This document shows, piece by piece, positions 56,437-64,000 of a stretch of 64,000 nt of DNA. The notes under the pieces were generated by a model that worked only from the letters and a program-made list of their open reading frames with translations, did not search any database and was not told the DNA's origin. Numbering within the stretch: position 1 is the first letter of the stretch; each line of letters opens with the position of its first letter. A program made the position numbers and the translations under genes. Source of the stretch: an uncultured Oscillospiraceae bacterium (GTDB taxonomy: Bacteria > Bacillota > Clostridia > Oscillospirales > Oscillospiraceae); contig CANQJZ010000005.1 of NCBI GenBank assembly GCA_947624385.1, forward strand, positions 1 through 64,000, read 5' to 3'.

Positions 56437-57858
56437 TCACGCCAATGTCCCGTACAGGGCCCAGGTGGTGCTGTCGGTGATCTTTACGTCCAGGAACTTA
56501 CCAACTAAAGCCGGGTCGCCGGCCAGGTGGACCAGCCGCCCGCCTTTGGTCCGGCTGGAAAGATTATAGGGCGTCTGGCCCGTCTCGCCGTCTATGAGCA
56601 CCCGGACGGTCTTGCCCACATAGGCGGCGTGCTTTTCGCCGGATATGCGGTTGGAAAGGTCCAGAAGCTGGTCGAACCACACCTGCTTTTCCGCACGGGT
56701 CACCGGGTCCGGCATAGCCGCCGCCGGGGTGCCGGTCCGGGGGGAGTAGATGAAGGTGAACATGGCGTCGTAGCGCACTTCCTCCACCAGAGAGAGGGTG
56801 TCCCGGAAGTCCTCTTCCCGCTCGCCGGGAAAGCCCACGATGATGTCCGTGGTCAGCACCAGGTCCGGCATGTATCTCCGGGCCGAGGCCACCTTTTCCA
56901 GGTATTTGGCCCGGTCGTAGTGCCGGTTCATCTCTTTCAAAATGCGGTCCGAGCCGGATTGGAGGGGCAGGTGGATGTGGTGGGCGCAGTGCTCGCTGGC
57001 GGCCATGACCCGGAAGAGCTTGTCCGTGGCGTCCCTGGGGTGGCTGGTCATGAACCGGAGCACATAGTCCCCCGGTATTTTGTCGATCTCACGCAGCAGG
57101 TCGGGAAAGTCCACAGGTTCGTCCAGGCCCTTGCCGTAGCTGTTCACGTTCTGGCCCAGAAGGGTTATATCTTTATAGCCCGCGGCGATAAGCTCCCTGG
57201 CCTCGGCCAGGATGTCGGCCAGATGGCGGCTGCGCTCCCGGCCGCGGACGTATGGCACGATGCAGTAGGAGCAGAAATTGTCGCACCCGTTCATGATGGA
57301 AAGCCACGCCTTCACCGCCCCGTCCCGCTGCCTCGGCAAGCCCTCGGCCACCACGCCGTCGGAGGGCTCCCCCGCGATGAGGCGGCTTTTGTTGCCCCGG
57401 CGGCCGCGGCGCTCCAGGGTCTTTAAAAGAAGCTCCGGGAACTGCCACAGCTCGTGGGGGCCGAAAACCAGGTCAACAACGCGGTAGGACTTTTGTATTT
57501 TTTCCCGCATGGTGGGCTGCTGGGTCATGCACCCGCCCACGCAGACAAGCAGGTCCGGGTTCTTCGCCTTTTTGTGGGCCAGCGCGCCCACGTTGCCCAG
57601 CACCCGCTTTTCCGCGTGCTCCCGCACGGCGCAGGTGTTCACGGCGATGAGGTCGGCCTTGTCCTCGTCCGTGGTGAGCTCGTAGCCGCACTGGACCAGC
57701 CACCCCCGCAGGATCTCGCTGTCGGACTCGTTTTGCTGACAGCCGTAGGTGTCCACCAGGGCGTAATGGGGCCGGTGGGCGATGAGGCTTTTGACGCGCT
57801 CGCAATACTCCTGCTGCTGGAGGCGTTCCTGGGTGGTGATCTGGCGGCGTGTGTACAT
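56437..57858 (-). CDS. miaB: tRNA-2-methylthio-N6-dimethylallyladenosine synthase
   Basis: A 473-residue radical-SAM methylthiotransferase that thiomethylates i6A37 made by MiaA. The N-terminal Fe-S cysteines are in DTYGCQQNESD, AVNTCAVREHA and CVGGCMTQ. The radical-SAM cluster is GCDNFCSYCIVPYVRGRERSR. LLGQNVNSYG and HLPLQSGSD follow, with a C-terminal TRAM domain. The start at 57858 follows AAGGAGAG. It is divergent from mutL-miaA, so both enzymes of the ms2i6A pathway are neighbours. Confidence 0.96.
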   Translation of the reverse strand: MYTRRQITTQERLQQQEYCERVKSLIAHRPHYALVDTYGCQQNESDSEILRGWLVQCGYELTTDEDKADLIAVNTCAVREHAEKRVLGNVGALAHKKAKNPDLLVCVGGCMTQQPTMREKIQKSYRVVDLVFGPHELWQFPELLLKTLERRGRRGNKSRLIAGEPSDGVVAEGLPRQRDGAVKAWLSIMNGCDNFCSYCIVPYVRGRERSRHLADILAEARELIAAGYKDITLLGQNVNSYGKGLDEPVDFPDLLREIDKIPGDYVLRFMTSHPRDATDKLFRVMAASEHCAHHIHLPLQSGSDRILKEMNRHYDRAKYLEKVASARRYMPDLVLTTDIIVGFPGEREEDFRDTLSLVEEVRYDAMFTFIYSPRTGTPAAAMPDPVTRAEKQVWFDQLLDLSNRISGEKHAAYVGKTVRVLIDGETGQTPYNLSSRTKGGRLVHLAGDPALVGKFLDVKITDSTTWALYGTLA

Positions 57859-57875
57859 GAAATTTCTCTCCTTGT

Positions 57876-58001
57876 TGACGGCCCCCCTGTGCAAGGGGGG
57901 TGGCTCCGGCGTCAGCCGGAGACTGGGGGATCGTTCATAGACGTACAGCAATCCCCCCGCCCGCCGATGGCGGGCACCCCCCTTTGACAAGGGGGGCTTC
58001 A
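57876..58001 (+). repeat. Dispersed GC-rich hairpin repeat, family A
   Basis: GGCCCCCCTGTGCAAGGGGGG, GCTCCGGCGTCAGCCGGAG, CTGGGGGATCG, a centre with TCATAGACGTACAG, then CAATCCCCCCGCCCGCC, GGCGGGC and CCCCCCTTTGACAAGGGGGGC. Located in the divergent miaB/mutL gap. Confidence 0.85.
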
Positions 58002-58029
58002 AAGCGGTGATAAACAAACTAAAGCACTT

Positions 58030-58056
58030 TATAATAGCATTTATTTGTGCTATAAT
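58030..58056 (+). promoter_or_regulatory. mutL promoter region with two TATAAT boxes
   Basis: TATAAT occurs at 58030-58035 and at 58051-58056. The second is preceded by TGC (extended -10) and is the better candidate, putting the start near 58063 and a leader of about 27 bases before ATG 58090. GCAC/GTGC flank the first box. Confidence 0.65.
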
Positions 58057-58089
58057 CAAGCAAAGTATCCGGGTGCAAAGGAGAACGCT

Positions 58090-59904
58090 ATGGCAGTCAT
58101 CAACATCCTCTCCCCCCACGTGGCGGACATGATCGCCGCCGGCGAGGTGGTGGAGCGGCCGGGCAGCGTGGTCAAGGAGCTTTTGGAAAACGCCATCGAC
58201 GCCGGGGCCCATAACATCACCCTGGAATTGAAGGGCGGCGGGGCCACCTATATCCGGGTCACCGACGACGGCTGCGGCATGGCCCCGGACGACGCGGGCA
58301 ACTGCTTTCTGCGCCACGCCACCAGCAAGCTCCGTGACGAGCGGGGGCTGGAGGCCATCGCCACCATGGGCTTTCGGGGCGAGGCGCTGGCGGCCATCGC
58401 GGCCGTGAGCCGGATAGAGCTTCTCACCCGGCGGGCCGGGGATGAGGCGGGGACATACGTGTCCGTGTCCGGCGGGGACATCATGGACATGCACCCGGCG
58501 GGCTGTCCCAAGGGGACGACGTTCACCGTCCGGGACGTGTTCTTCAACACCCCCGCCAGGCTCAAGTTCATGAAGTCCGACCGGGCCGAGGGGGCCTGGT
58601 GCATGCAGCAGGCCGCTCGTGTGGCCCTGGGCAGGCCGGATATCTCCGTGCGCTGCGTAAAAGACGGCAAGGAGGAATTTTTCACCCCCGGCGACGGCCG
58701 GGCCGAATCGGCGGTGTACGCCCTGCTGGGCCGGCCCGTGGCCCTGTCCATGCTCCCGGCGGAGGGGGAAAACGAGGGCGTGGCCGTCACCGGGTTCGTA
58801 AGCTCCCCCGCCGCGGGGCGGGGCAGCCGGGCTATGCAGTTTTTCTTCGTCAACGGCCGGGCCATCCGCTCCCAGAGTTTGCAGGCGGCTGTGGAGCAGG
58901 CCTATAAAAACACGCTGATGGTGGGAAAATTTCCCGCGTGCGTGCTGTATATCACCATGAGCCCGGGGGCGGTGGACGTGAACGTACACCCCACGAAAAA
59001 CGAGGTCAAATTTTCCTCCGAAAAGCGGGTGTTCGACGCGGTGTACTACGCCGCGCTGAACGCCGTGCAGGGGGAAAAGCCCACGCTGCAAATGGACCTG
59101 TCCCGGAGCACGGAGAAAAAGCTGGCGCCCCAAAGCTACGGCCGGACCGTGGAGACGCCGGGCCAGACCGCCATGGAGCTGCACAGCCCCCGGGTGCGTT
59201 ATGGCGCGCCCCGGACGGCCCCCCGCACGGGGGTATCCCCTATCCCCCACCGGCAGCCGGTCCAGCCCGTCCGGCCCAGACCGTCAAAGGCCGAGGTGCA
59301 GGCGCGGCAGGTTGACATAACTGAAAAAACAGTGCCGGCGGAGAGCGCCCCCGTGCGTGTGGCGGGAGAGATACTGCGCACGTATATCCTGGCGGAGCAG
59401 GGGGACAAGGTGCTCGTCATCGACAAGCACGCCGCCCACGAGCGGATGATCTTCGACAGATTGAAGGCGCAGGACCGGCAGATCATGAGCCAGGCCCTTC
59501 TCCAGCCCCAGACCTGGCGGCCGGGGCCGGAGGGCATGGAGCTGCTGAGCGCCAACGGAGATCTGTTGAACGAGCTGGGCTTCGAGCTGGAGCCGTACGG
59601 GGACGAGGACGTGATCGTCCGGGCCGTGCCGGAGGATCTGGACCCGGGGCAGCTGGCCGCCGCGCTGGAGGAGATCTGCGAAAAGCTCAAGAGCGGCGGC
59701 CGGGACCTGGCGCGGGACAGCGTATTGCAGACCGTGGCCTGCAAGGCGGCCATCAAGGCCGGGTGGGACACGGACCCGGCGGAGCTGCTGGCCCTGGCGG
59801 AAAAGGTCGCCTCGGGCCAGATACGCTACTGCCCCCACGGCCGGCCCGTGTCCGTGACGCTGACGAAAAAAGAGCTGGACCGGCAGTTCGGCAGGATAAA
59901 GTGA
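58090..59904 (+). CDS. mutL: DNA mismatch repair protein MutL
   Basis: A 604-residue GHKL ATPase. Motifs: IAAGEVVERPGSVVKELLENAIDAGA, IRVTDDGCGM, LRHATSKL and GFRGEALAAIAAVSR, then a second half with VDVNVHPTKNEVKF. The C-terminal domain (about 430-604) keeps VIDKHAAHERMIFDRL and RYCPHGRPVSVTLTKKELDRQF, features of MutL proteins with nicking activity. So strand discrimination is probably MutH-independent. AAAGGAG precedes ATG 58090. miaA follows after two bases. Confidence 0.96.
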   Translation: MAVINILSPHVADMIAAGEVVERPGSVVKELLENAIDAGAHNITLELKGGGATYIRVTDDGCGMAPDDAGNCFLRHATSKLRDERGLEAIATMGFRGEALAAIAAVSRIELLTRRAGDEAGTYVSVSGGDIMDMHPAGCPKGTTFTVRDVFFNTPARLKFMKSDRAEGAWCMQQAARVALGRPDISVRCVKDGKEEFFTPGDGRAESAVYALLGRPVALSMLPAEGENEGVAVTGFVSSPAAGRGSRAMQFFFVNGRAIRSQSLQAAVEQAYKNTLMVGKFPACVLYITMSPGAVDVNVHPTKNEVKFSSEKRVFDAVYYAALNAVQGEKPTLQMDLSRSTEKKLAPQSYGRTVETPGQTAMELHSPRVRYGAPRTAPRTGVSPIPHRQPVQPVRPRPSKAEVQARQVDITEKTVPAESAPVRVAGEILRTYILAEQGDKVLVIDKHAAHERMIFDRLKAQDRQIMSQALLQPQTWRPGPEGMELLSANGDLLNELGFELEPYGDEDVIVRAVPEDLDPGQLAAALEEICEKLKSGGRDLARDSVLQTVACKAAIKAGWDTDPAELLALAEKVASGQIRYCPHGRPVSVTLTKKELDRQFGRIK

Positions 59905-59906
59905 GC

Positions 59907-60851
59907 ATGGCAGAAGTGCTCGTGCTCACCGGTCCCACCGCCACGGGCAAGACGGCCCTGGGGGTGACGCTGGCAAAGCGTTTGGGCGGCGAGGTGGTCT
60001 CCGCCGACTCCATGCAGATATACCGGGGCATGGACGTGGGCACCGCCAAGCCCACCGCCGCCGAGATGGGCGGCGTGGTCCACCACATGCTGGACGTGGC
60101 GGACCCGCGGGAGAGCTTCTCCACGGCCAAATATGCCCAAATGGCCGGCGCATGTGTAGACGATATTCTGGCCCGGGGCGGCGTGCCCATCGTGGTGGGC
60201 GGCACGGGGCTGTATATCGACGGACTGCTGCGGGGCACGGACTACGCCGCCGCGCCGTCGGACCCGGCTCTGCGCAAAAGCATCGAGGCGGAATACGACA
60301 CGTTGGGCGGCGAGGCGTTCCGGGAAAAGCTCTCGGCCGTGGACCCGGACCGGGCGGCGCTGCTGCACCCGCGGGACAAAAAGCGGCTGGTCCGGGCCTG
60401 GGAAATTTACGCCCTCACGGGCAGGACCATCACCTGGCACGACGAGCAGAGCAAGCTGGCCCGGCCCAGGTATGAAGCGTATACCGTGGCGCTGGATTTC
60501 GCGGACCGGCAAACGCTTTACGATAGGATAGACCGGCGGGCGCGGGCCATGTTCGACGCGGGGCTGGTCCAGGAGGTGCGCCGTCTGCTGGACGCGGGGG
60601 CGGGACCGGAGACCACCGCCATGCAGGCCATCGGGTACAAGGAGGTAGCGGCGTATCTGGCCGGGGCATGTACGCTGGACGAGGCGATCGACGCGGTGTG
60701 CCGCGCCTCCCGCCGGTACGCCAAGCGGCAGCTGACCTGGCTGCGAAATCGCCCGGACGTGCATTGGGTCCGCTGGGAGCGGGAACCGGACGAGGAAGCG
60801 CTGGCCGCCGCGGCGGGGGATATCGCGAAGAATTTCACGACCGCCCGTTAA
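59907..60851 (+). CDS. miaA: tRNA dimethylallyltransferase
   Basis: A 314-residue enzyme that prenylates A37 of tRNAs reading U-starting codons. Signatures: LVLTGPTATGKTALGVTLAKRLGGEVVSADSMQIYRGMDVGTAKP, HHMLDV, GGTGLYIDGLL and the C-terminal YAKRQLTWLRNRPDVHW. Two bases after the mutL stop; a GTG at 59901 inside that stop region is an alternative start. Confidence 0.96.
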   Translation: MAEVLVLTGPTATGKTALGVTLAKRLGGEVVSADSMQIYRGMDVGTAKPTAAEMGGVVHHMLDVADPRESFSTAKYAQMAGACVDDILARGGVPIVVGGTGLYIDGLLRGTDYAAAPSDPALRKSIEAEYDTLGGEAFREKLSAVDPDRAALLHPRDKKRLVRAWEIYALTGRTITWHDEQSKLARPRYEAYTVALDFADRQTLYDRIDRRARAMFDAGLVQEVRRLLDAGAGPETTAMQAIGYKEVAAYLAGACTLDEAIDAVCRASRRYAKRQLTWLRNRPDVHWVRWEREPDEEALAAAAGDIAKNFTTAR

Positions 60852-60887
60852 GTAGACCCGTTTCGACGGTATTCGAGCCGCGAAAAG

Positions 60888-60959
60888 CCGTAAAATAGCG
60901 CCGTACAAACGAAATTGTACAAAATCACTATTTTACGGGACGGCAGAGTGTGATACAAT
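60888..60959 (+). promoter_or_regulatory. Nested dyad and promoter before hfq
   Basis: CCGTAAAATAG (60888-60898) and CTATTTTACGG (60928-60938) are perfect 11-bp inverts. Inside them GTACAA (60903-60908) and TTGTAC (60915-60920) form a second dyad. The right outer arm overlaps a -35-like TTTACG (60932-60937), 16 bases before TGA-TACAAT (TACAAT 60954-60959). It could act as miaA terminator, hfq operator, or both. Confidence 0.65.
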
Positions 60960-61006
60960 CATTAATTGAATTTTGCGCCGCCGACCCGGAAGGGACGGAA
61001 AAACAG

Positions 61007-61237
61007 ATGCAGAAAACACAAAATCTTCAGGACGCATTTTTGAACCAGGCGCGCCGGGAGCGGGTCACGGTGACCGTTTTCCTCGTCAACGGCTTCCAGC
61101 TGCGGGGCACGGTCCGGGGCTTCGACTCCTTCGTGGTGTTCGTGGACTCGGACGGCAGGCAGCAGATGATCTATAAGCACGCCATCTCCACCATCGCACC
61201 GGCACGAAACCTGTCGCTTACGGAGGACACTGTCTGA
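61007..61237 (+). CDS. hfq: RNA-binding protein Hfq
   Basis: A 76-residue Hfq: [62 protein letters not shown]. It contains the Sm1 and Sm2 motifs ([16 protein letters not shown] and YKHAIST; KH in place of the common YKHA is intact). It forms a hexameric ring that binds U-rich and A-rich RNA. The ATG at 61007 gives the standard N terminus; an in-frame ATG at 60950 lies within the promoter. Usual partner order miaA-hfq is kept. Confidence 0.95.
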   Translation: MQKTQNLQDAFLNQARRERVTVTVFLVNGFQLRGTVRGFDSFVVFVDSDGRQQMIYKHAISTIAPARNLSLTEDTV

Positions 61238-61238
61238 C

Positions 61239-62801
61239 TTGAAAAAAACCGACGCTCTCATCCGAATCACGTCGCTGGTGGTCTTTATCGCCCTGGCGGC
61301 CTATCTCATCGTCTACATCGTAAGCCGGTCGTCCAACTCCGTGCAGACGGCGCTGACGGTGACGGCCACCATGAGCGATTCCGCGCCCATGAGCGGCCTG
61401 GTGATCCGAAACGAGCTGGTCATAAGAAGCGGCGAGCCATACATATCCGTCACCGCCGCCGACGGCAGCAAGGTCGCCGCCGGAGAGACGGTGGCGGTGG
61501 CATATTCCTCCGAGGAGGCTCTGGAGCGGGCCACCCGCCTGAACGCCCTGGACCGGGAGATCGACGACGTGTCCGCGGCGCTGAACCGGTCCGGCACGGG
61601 CCTTGCCTCGGGAAGTCTGGGCGAATCGGTGTACAGCGCCATCACGGGCCTGTCGGCCTGTATCCGGGGCGGCAATTTGTCGGAGCTGGACTCCCGCAGC
61701 AGCACCCTCGCGGGCATTTTGTTCCCATCCGGCAACAGCGACAACACCGCCACGGACGAGTACCTGGCCCAGCTGAAAAAGGAATACGCCGACCTGCGCA
61801 AGACGGCCGCCGGCGACACCGAGGACATCACCGTGGGCGAGAGCGGCACCTTCTCCAACCTGGTGGACGGGTACGAGGGCGTGGACCCGGACTACGTGAA
61901 GAGCCTGACGCCCAGCGAGCTGCGCGAGATCATCAACGCCGACCGGATGGTGGACGACACGTCCATCGGCAAGCTCATCACCTCCTACGACTGGTACTAC
62001 GTGGGCATCATCCCCTGGGAGGACGGCCAGCACCTGATGGAGGACACCTGGGTCAAGCTCAGCTTCGGCCGGTACTACAGCGGCGAGCTGGACGCCCAGA
62101 TCGAATGGGTGGGCCGGGCCGAGAACGGCCAGCAGGTGGTGCTGTTCCGCATCGAGCAGGGCCAGGCGGACATGCTGGCGGTGCGGGCCGTGTCGGCGGA
62201 GCTGGTCTATGAGGAATATACCGGGCTGCGGGTGCCCCTGCGGGGCCTTTACCGGTATTACGCCGGGTATATGTCCGACGAGGACGGACAGGCCCTCCAC
62301 GAGGGCGACAGCGTCCAGCTCATGCTGGGCGAGGCGAAATACGACGCGTTCGTGTCCGAGATCGGCTCCGCGTCCCGGTACGGCGAGCTGCCCCCCGGCG
62401 TGGAGTCCGGCAGCGAGCAGGATACCCGCCCCACCCACCGGCTGGTGGTGTTCTGCTGGCCATGGGACGCCGACGACGGCGTGCCCGACTCTTCCTCCGG
62501 CGGCGGCGCCGTGGCCGGGGCCGACGGCGTGGCCCGCCCCACCGTCAACTTCTACGACTACCGGACCGTCATCAGCGGCCGGGAGGAGCTGGACGACGCC
62601 GACCCGAGCAAGTGGAACATACCGGACCGGCTGTGCGTGTTCACCATGACCGGCCTGCAGGCCGAGCGGAAGCTGGTGGACCTGATCTACGCCGGAGAGG
62701 AATACTGCCTGCTGTCCTCCAGCGGCACCGACGCGCTGCGGGAGGGCAACGAGGTCATCGTGAAGGCCACGAATCTCTACAATGGCCGGGTCTTTTCGTG
62801 A
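61239..62801 (+). CDS. HlyD-like membrane protein upstream of yggS-sepF
   Basis: A 520-residue protein with a TTG start one base after the hfq stop, supported by GGAGG (61222-61226). One N-terminal membrane helix (residues 7-30: ALIRITSLVVFIALAAYLIVYIV) leads into an extracytoplasmic body. A half-lipoyl/barrel-sandwich pattern (MSGLVIRNELVIRSGEPYISVTAADGSKVAAGETVAVAY) starts it, and a helical hairpin with coiled-coil character (about 90-190) follows. Beta-rich segments come next, and TRPTHRLVVFCWP-like and YNGRVFS at the end match HlyD_2-type proteins. Position next to sepF suggests a role at the division site or cell surface, which is inference. Confidence 0.82.
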   Translation: MKKTDALIRITSLVVFIALAAYLIVYIVSRSSNSVQTALTVTATMSDSAPMSGLVIRNELVIRSGEPYISVTAADGSKVAAGETVAVAYSSEEALERATRLNALDREIDDVSAALNRSGTGLASGSLGESVYSAITGLSACIRGGNLSELDSRSSTLAGILFPSGNSDNTATDEYLAQLKKEYADLRKTAAGDTEDITVGESGTFSNLVDGYEGVDPDYVKSLTPSELREIINADRMVDDTSIGKLITSYDWYYVGIIPWEDGQHLMEDTWVKLSFGRYYSGELDAQIEWVGRAENGQQVVLFRIEQGQADMLAVRAVSAELVYEEYTGLRVPLRGLYRYYAGYMSDEDGQALHEGDSVQLMLGEAKYDAFVSEIGSASRYGELPPGVESGSEQDTRPTHRLVVFCWPWDADDGVPDSSSGGGAVAGADGVARPTVNFYDYRTVISGREELDDADPSKWNIPDRLCVFTMTGLQAERKLVDLIYAGEEYCLLSSSGTDALREGNEVIVKATNLYNGRVFS

Positions 62802-62811
62802 GGTATCACCT

Positions 62812-63489
62812 ATGACGGAATTGACACTGGAACAGCGCGTAGAGCTGGTGCGCCAGACCATCGACGAGGCGGCCAACGGCCGGCCCGTGACGCTGGTGGG
62901 CGTGACCAAGACAAAGCCCGCGGACATGATCGTCCGGGCCATAAAGGCCGGGATAGACACGATCGGGGAAAATTACGTTCAGGAATACCGGGAAAAGGAC
63001 GCCGCGGGGGCCTATAAGGGCGCGAAGGTACATATCATCGGCCATTTGCAGACGAATAAGGTCAAGTACGTGGCCGGGAAGGTAGACATGATCCAGTCCG
63101 TGGATTCCCTGGCCCTTTTGGAGGCCATCGACAGGCGGGCCGGGGCGCTGCAAACGGTCCAGGACGTGCTCATCGAGGTGAACATCGGCCGGGAGCCGGA
63201 CAAGGCCGGCTGCGCGCCGGAGGCGCTGGACGAGCTGCTGGCCAGGGCGGGCCAGCTCGCCTCCGTACGGGTCCGGGGCCTGATGGCCATACCCCCGGCA
63301 GAATGTTCCAGGGCGTATTTTGCGCCAATGTACAACCTTTTTGTTGACAATTGCCAAAAAAAATACGATAATGTCTCTATGGACTTTTTGTCCATGGGCA
63401 TGTCGGACGACTTTGCGGACGCCGTTCGACAGGGCGCGAATATGGTTCGCGTGGGTTCTTTGCTGTTCGGTCCCCGCAACTACATATGA
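62812..63489 (+). CDS. yggS: YggS-family PLP-homeostasis protein
   Basis: A 225-residue fold-III alanine-racemase-like protein: VTLVGVTKTKPADMI with the PLP lysine near residue 33, IGENYVQEY, IIGHLQTNKVKY, IQSVDSLALLEAI and the C-terminal SMGMSDDFADAVRQGANMVRVGSLLFG. It buffers PLP and affects amino-acid metabolism. GTGAGG precedes ATG 62812. Between residues 165 and 180 an AT-rich stretch (TGTTGACAATTGCC) breaks the GC-rich codons. sepF follows 15 bases downstream. Confidence 0.94.
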   Translation: MTELTLEQRVELVRQTIDEAANGRPVTLVGVTKTKPADMIVRAIKAGIDTIGENYVQEYREKDAAGAYKGAKVHIIGHLQTNKVKYVAGKVDMIQSVDSLALLEAIDRRAGALQTVQDVLIEVNIGREPDKAGCAPEALDELLARAGQLASVRVRGLMAIPPAECSRAYFAPMYNLFVDNCQKKYDNVSMDFLSMGMSDDFADAVRQGANMVRVGSLLFGPRNYI

Positions 63490-63504
63490 AGCAGGAGGCA
63501 CACC

Positions 63505-64000
63505 ATGGGTTTTCTGGATGAACTGAAAAAACTGACGAAACCTTACGACGAGGACGAGGACTTCTTCGGCGACGGGGCCGCGGACGACGGCGACCCGACC
63601 ATCATCGTGCCCAAGGTGGAGCGCCAGGAACGGCGCAACCCCTTCGAGGACACCGAGGAAGTGGACGCCCCCTCCTTTGAGGAACGCGCCACGCCCAAAA
63701 AAGACAACAAGGTCGTGAACATCCATACGACCACCGCCGTGCAGGTGGTGCTGTCGAAACCGGAGCGCTTCGAGCAGGCCGCCGAGATCGCCGACCACCT
63801 GCGGGAAAAGCGCACGGTGGTGATGAATCTGGAGACCACCAACAAGGACGTGGCCCGGCGGCTGGTGGACTTTCTGTCCGGCGTGGCCTACGCCAACGAC
63901 GGCAAGATCAAAAAGGTCGCCATCAACACCTATATCATCACGCCCTATAACGTGGACATCATGGGCGACCTGATCGACGAACTGGAAAACAACGGCGTGT
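63505..64000 (+). CDS. sepF: Cell division protein SepF (partial at window end)
   Basis: The first 165 codons are present. They begin MGFLDELKKLTKPYDEDEDFFGD (the amphipathic membrane-binding N terminus) and pass through an acidic linker. The SepF core TTTAVQVVLSKPERFEQAAEIADHLREKRTVVMNLETTNKDVARRLVDFLSGVAYANDGKIKKVAINTYIITPYNVDI follows. It tethers FtsZ to the membrane. AGGAGG precedes the ATG. The gene runs off the right edge within its last residues. Confidence 0.95.
   Translation, partial: MGFLDELKKLTKPYDEDEDFFGDGAADDGDPTIIVPKVERQERRNPFEDTEEVDAPSFEERATPKKDNKVVNIHTTTAVQVVLSKPERFEQAAEIADHLREKRTVVMNLETTNKDVARRLVDFLSGVAYANDGKIKKVAINTYIITPYNVDIMGDLIDELENNGV

Noticed and set aside
8836..58001. 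CRISPR array made of family A repeats
   Set aside because: Copies are scattered over 50 kb, differ in orientation and have no regular spacers; no cas gene is present.
56437..59250. miaB frame extended to 937 residues through the mutL gene
   Set aside because: The upstream part is antisense to mutL and crosses a family A repeat. A strong AAGGAGAG site marks the true start at 57858.

Overview
The window is GC-rich (most genes use G/C-ending codons) and reads as the chromosome of an anaerobic Gram-positive Clostridia, most likely an Oscillospiraceae/Ruminococcaceae-type gut bacterium. The pointers are: strong AGGAGG ribosome sites; promoters of the TTGACA-N17-TATAAT or extended TGnTATAAT type; the GlgC/GlgD pair; SepF; a BMP-type nucleoside ABC importer; MgtE; a DUF2975/XRE pair; VanZ-like and DUF4173 membrane proteins; and the hfq-HlyD-yggS-sepF order. 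Species assignment is inference. No rRNA, tRNA, CRISPR array, transposase or phage gene was recognised.

Layout. 1-5.4 kb: a possible structured RNA on the minus strand, a LysR regulator, a GH31 glycosidase and a HerA-like ATPase. 5.4-8.8 kb: an ECF sigma factor translationally coupled to a membrane RsgI-like anti-sigma protein with three PepSY repeats, then a voltage-gated-type K+ channel. 9-15.9 kb: a TrmD-acetyltransferase fusion, rsmI, a 35-residue membrane peptide, a WYL regulator with murI, a second Asp/Glu racemase, proC, and MscL with a zinc ribbon. 16-25 kb: a degenerate LtaS/sulfatase-fold protein, a Pro/Thr-linker surface protein, a C26 peptidase with lysA, a formate/nitrite channel, two acetyltransferases, an M19 dipeptidase, and prs-pth. 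25-33 kb: glycogen synthesis and breakdown (glgC-glgD-glgP), then tldD-tldE. 33-40.2 kb: HAD phosphatase, xpt, and a nucleoside-type ABC importer (binding protein, ATPase, two permeases) ending in a HAD phosphatase, a likely purine salvage block. 40.2-50.3 kb: mgtE behind a leader-peptide/terminator, two flavoproteins, an MFS efflux protein behind an elaborate leader, then DUF2975-XRE-DUF4173-VanZ. 50.3-52 kb: a P-loop kinase, two small XRE regulators and a 52-residue protein separated by three copies of one terminator hairpin. 52-64 kb: mutS (minus), a P-loop protein, two NUDIX proteins, miaB (minus), then mutL-miaA-hfq-HlyD-yggS-sepF (plus).

The genes are mostly housekeeping. The more unusual content lies between and within them. 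One family of GC-rich multi-hairpin repeats occupies nine intergenic loci. A second repeat built around GGGGGAGCTCGAGGGGG appears four times at three loci. An AT-rich word, roughly GTTNACATAAY, recurs eleven times, nine of them within 5.5 kb of coding DNA, in both orientations and different reading frames. Two leader regions (mgtE and the MFS gene) look like attenuators with short leader peptides. One HAD gene has a near-consensus promoter that would give a leaderless mRNA. All function statements are homology judgements made by eye; no search or folding program was run.
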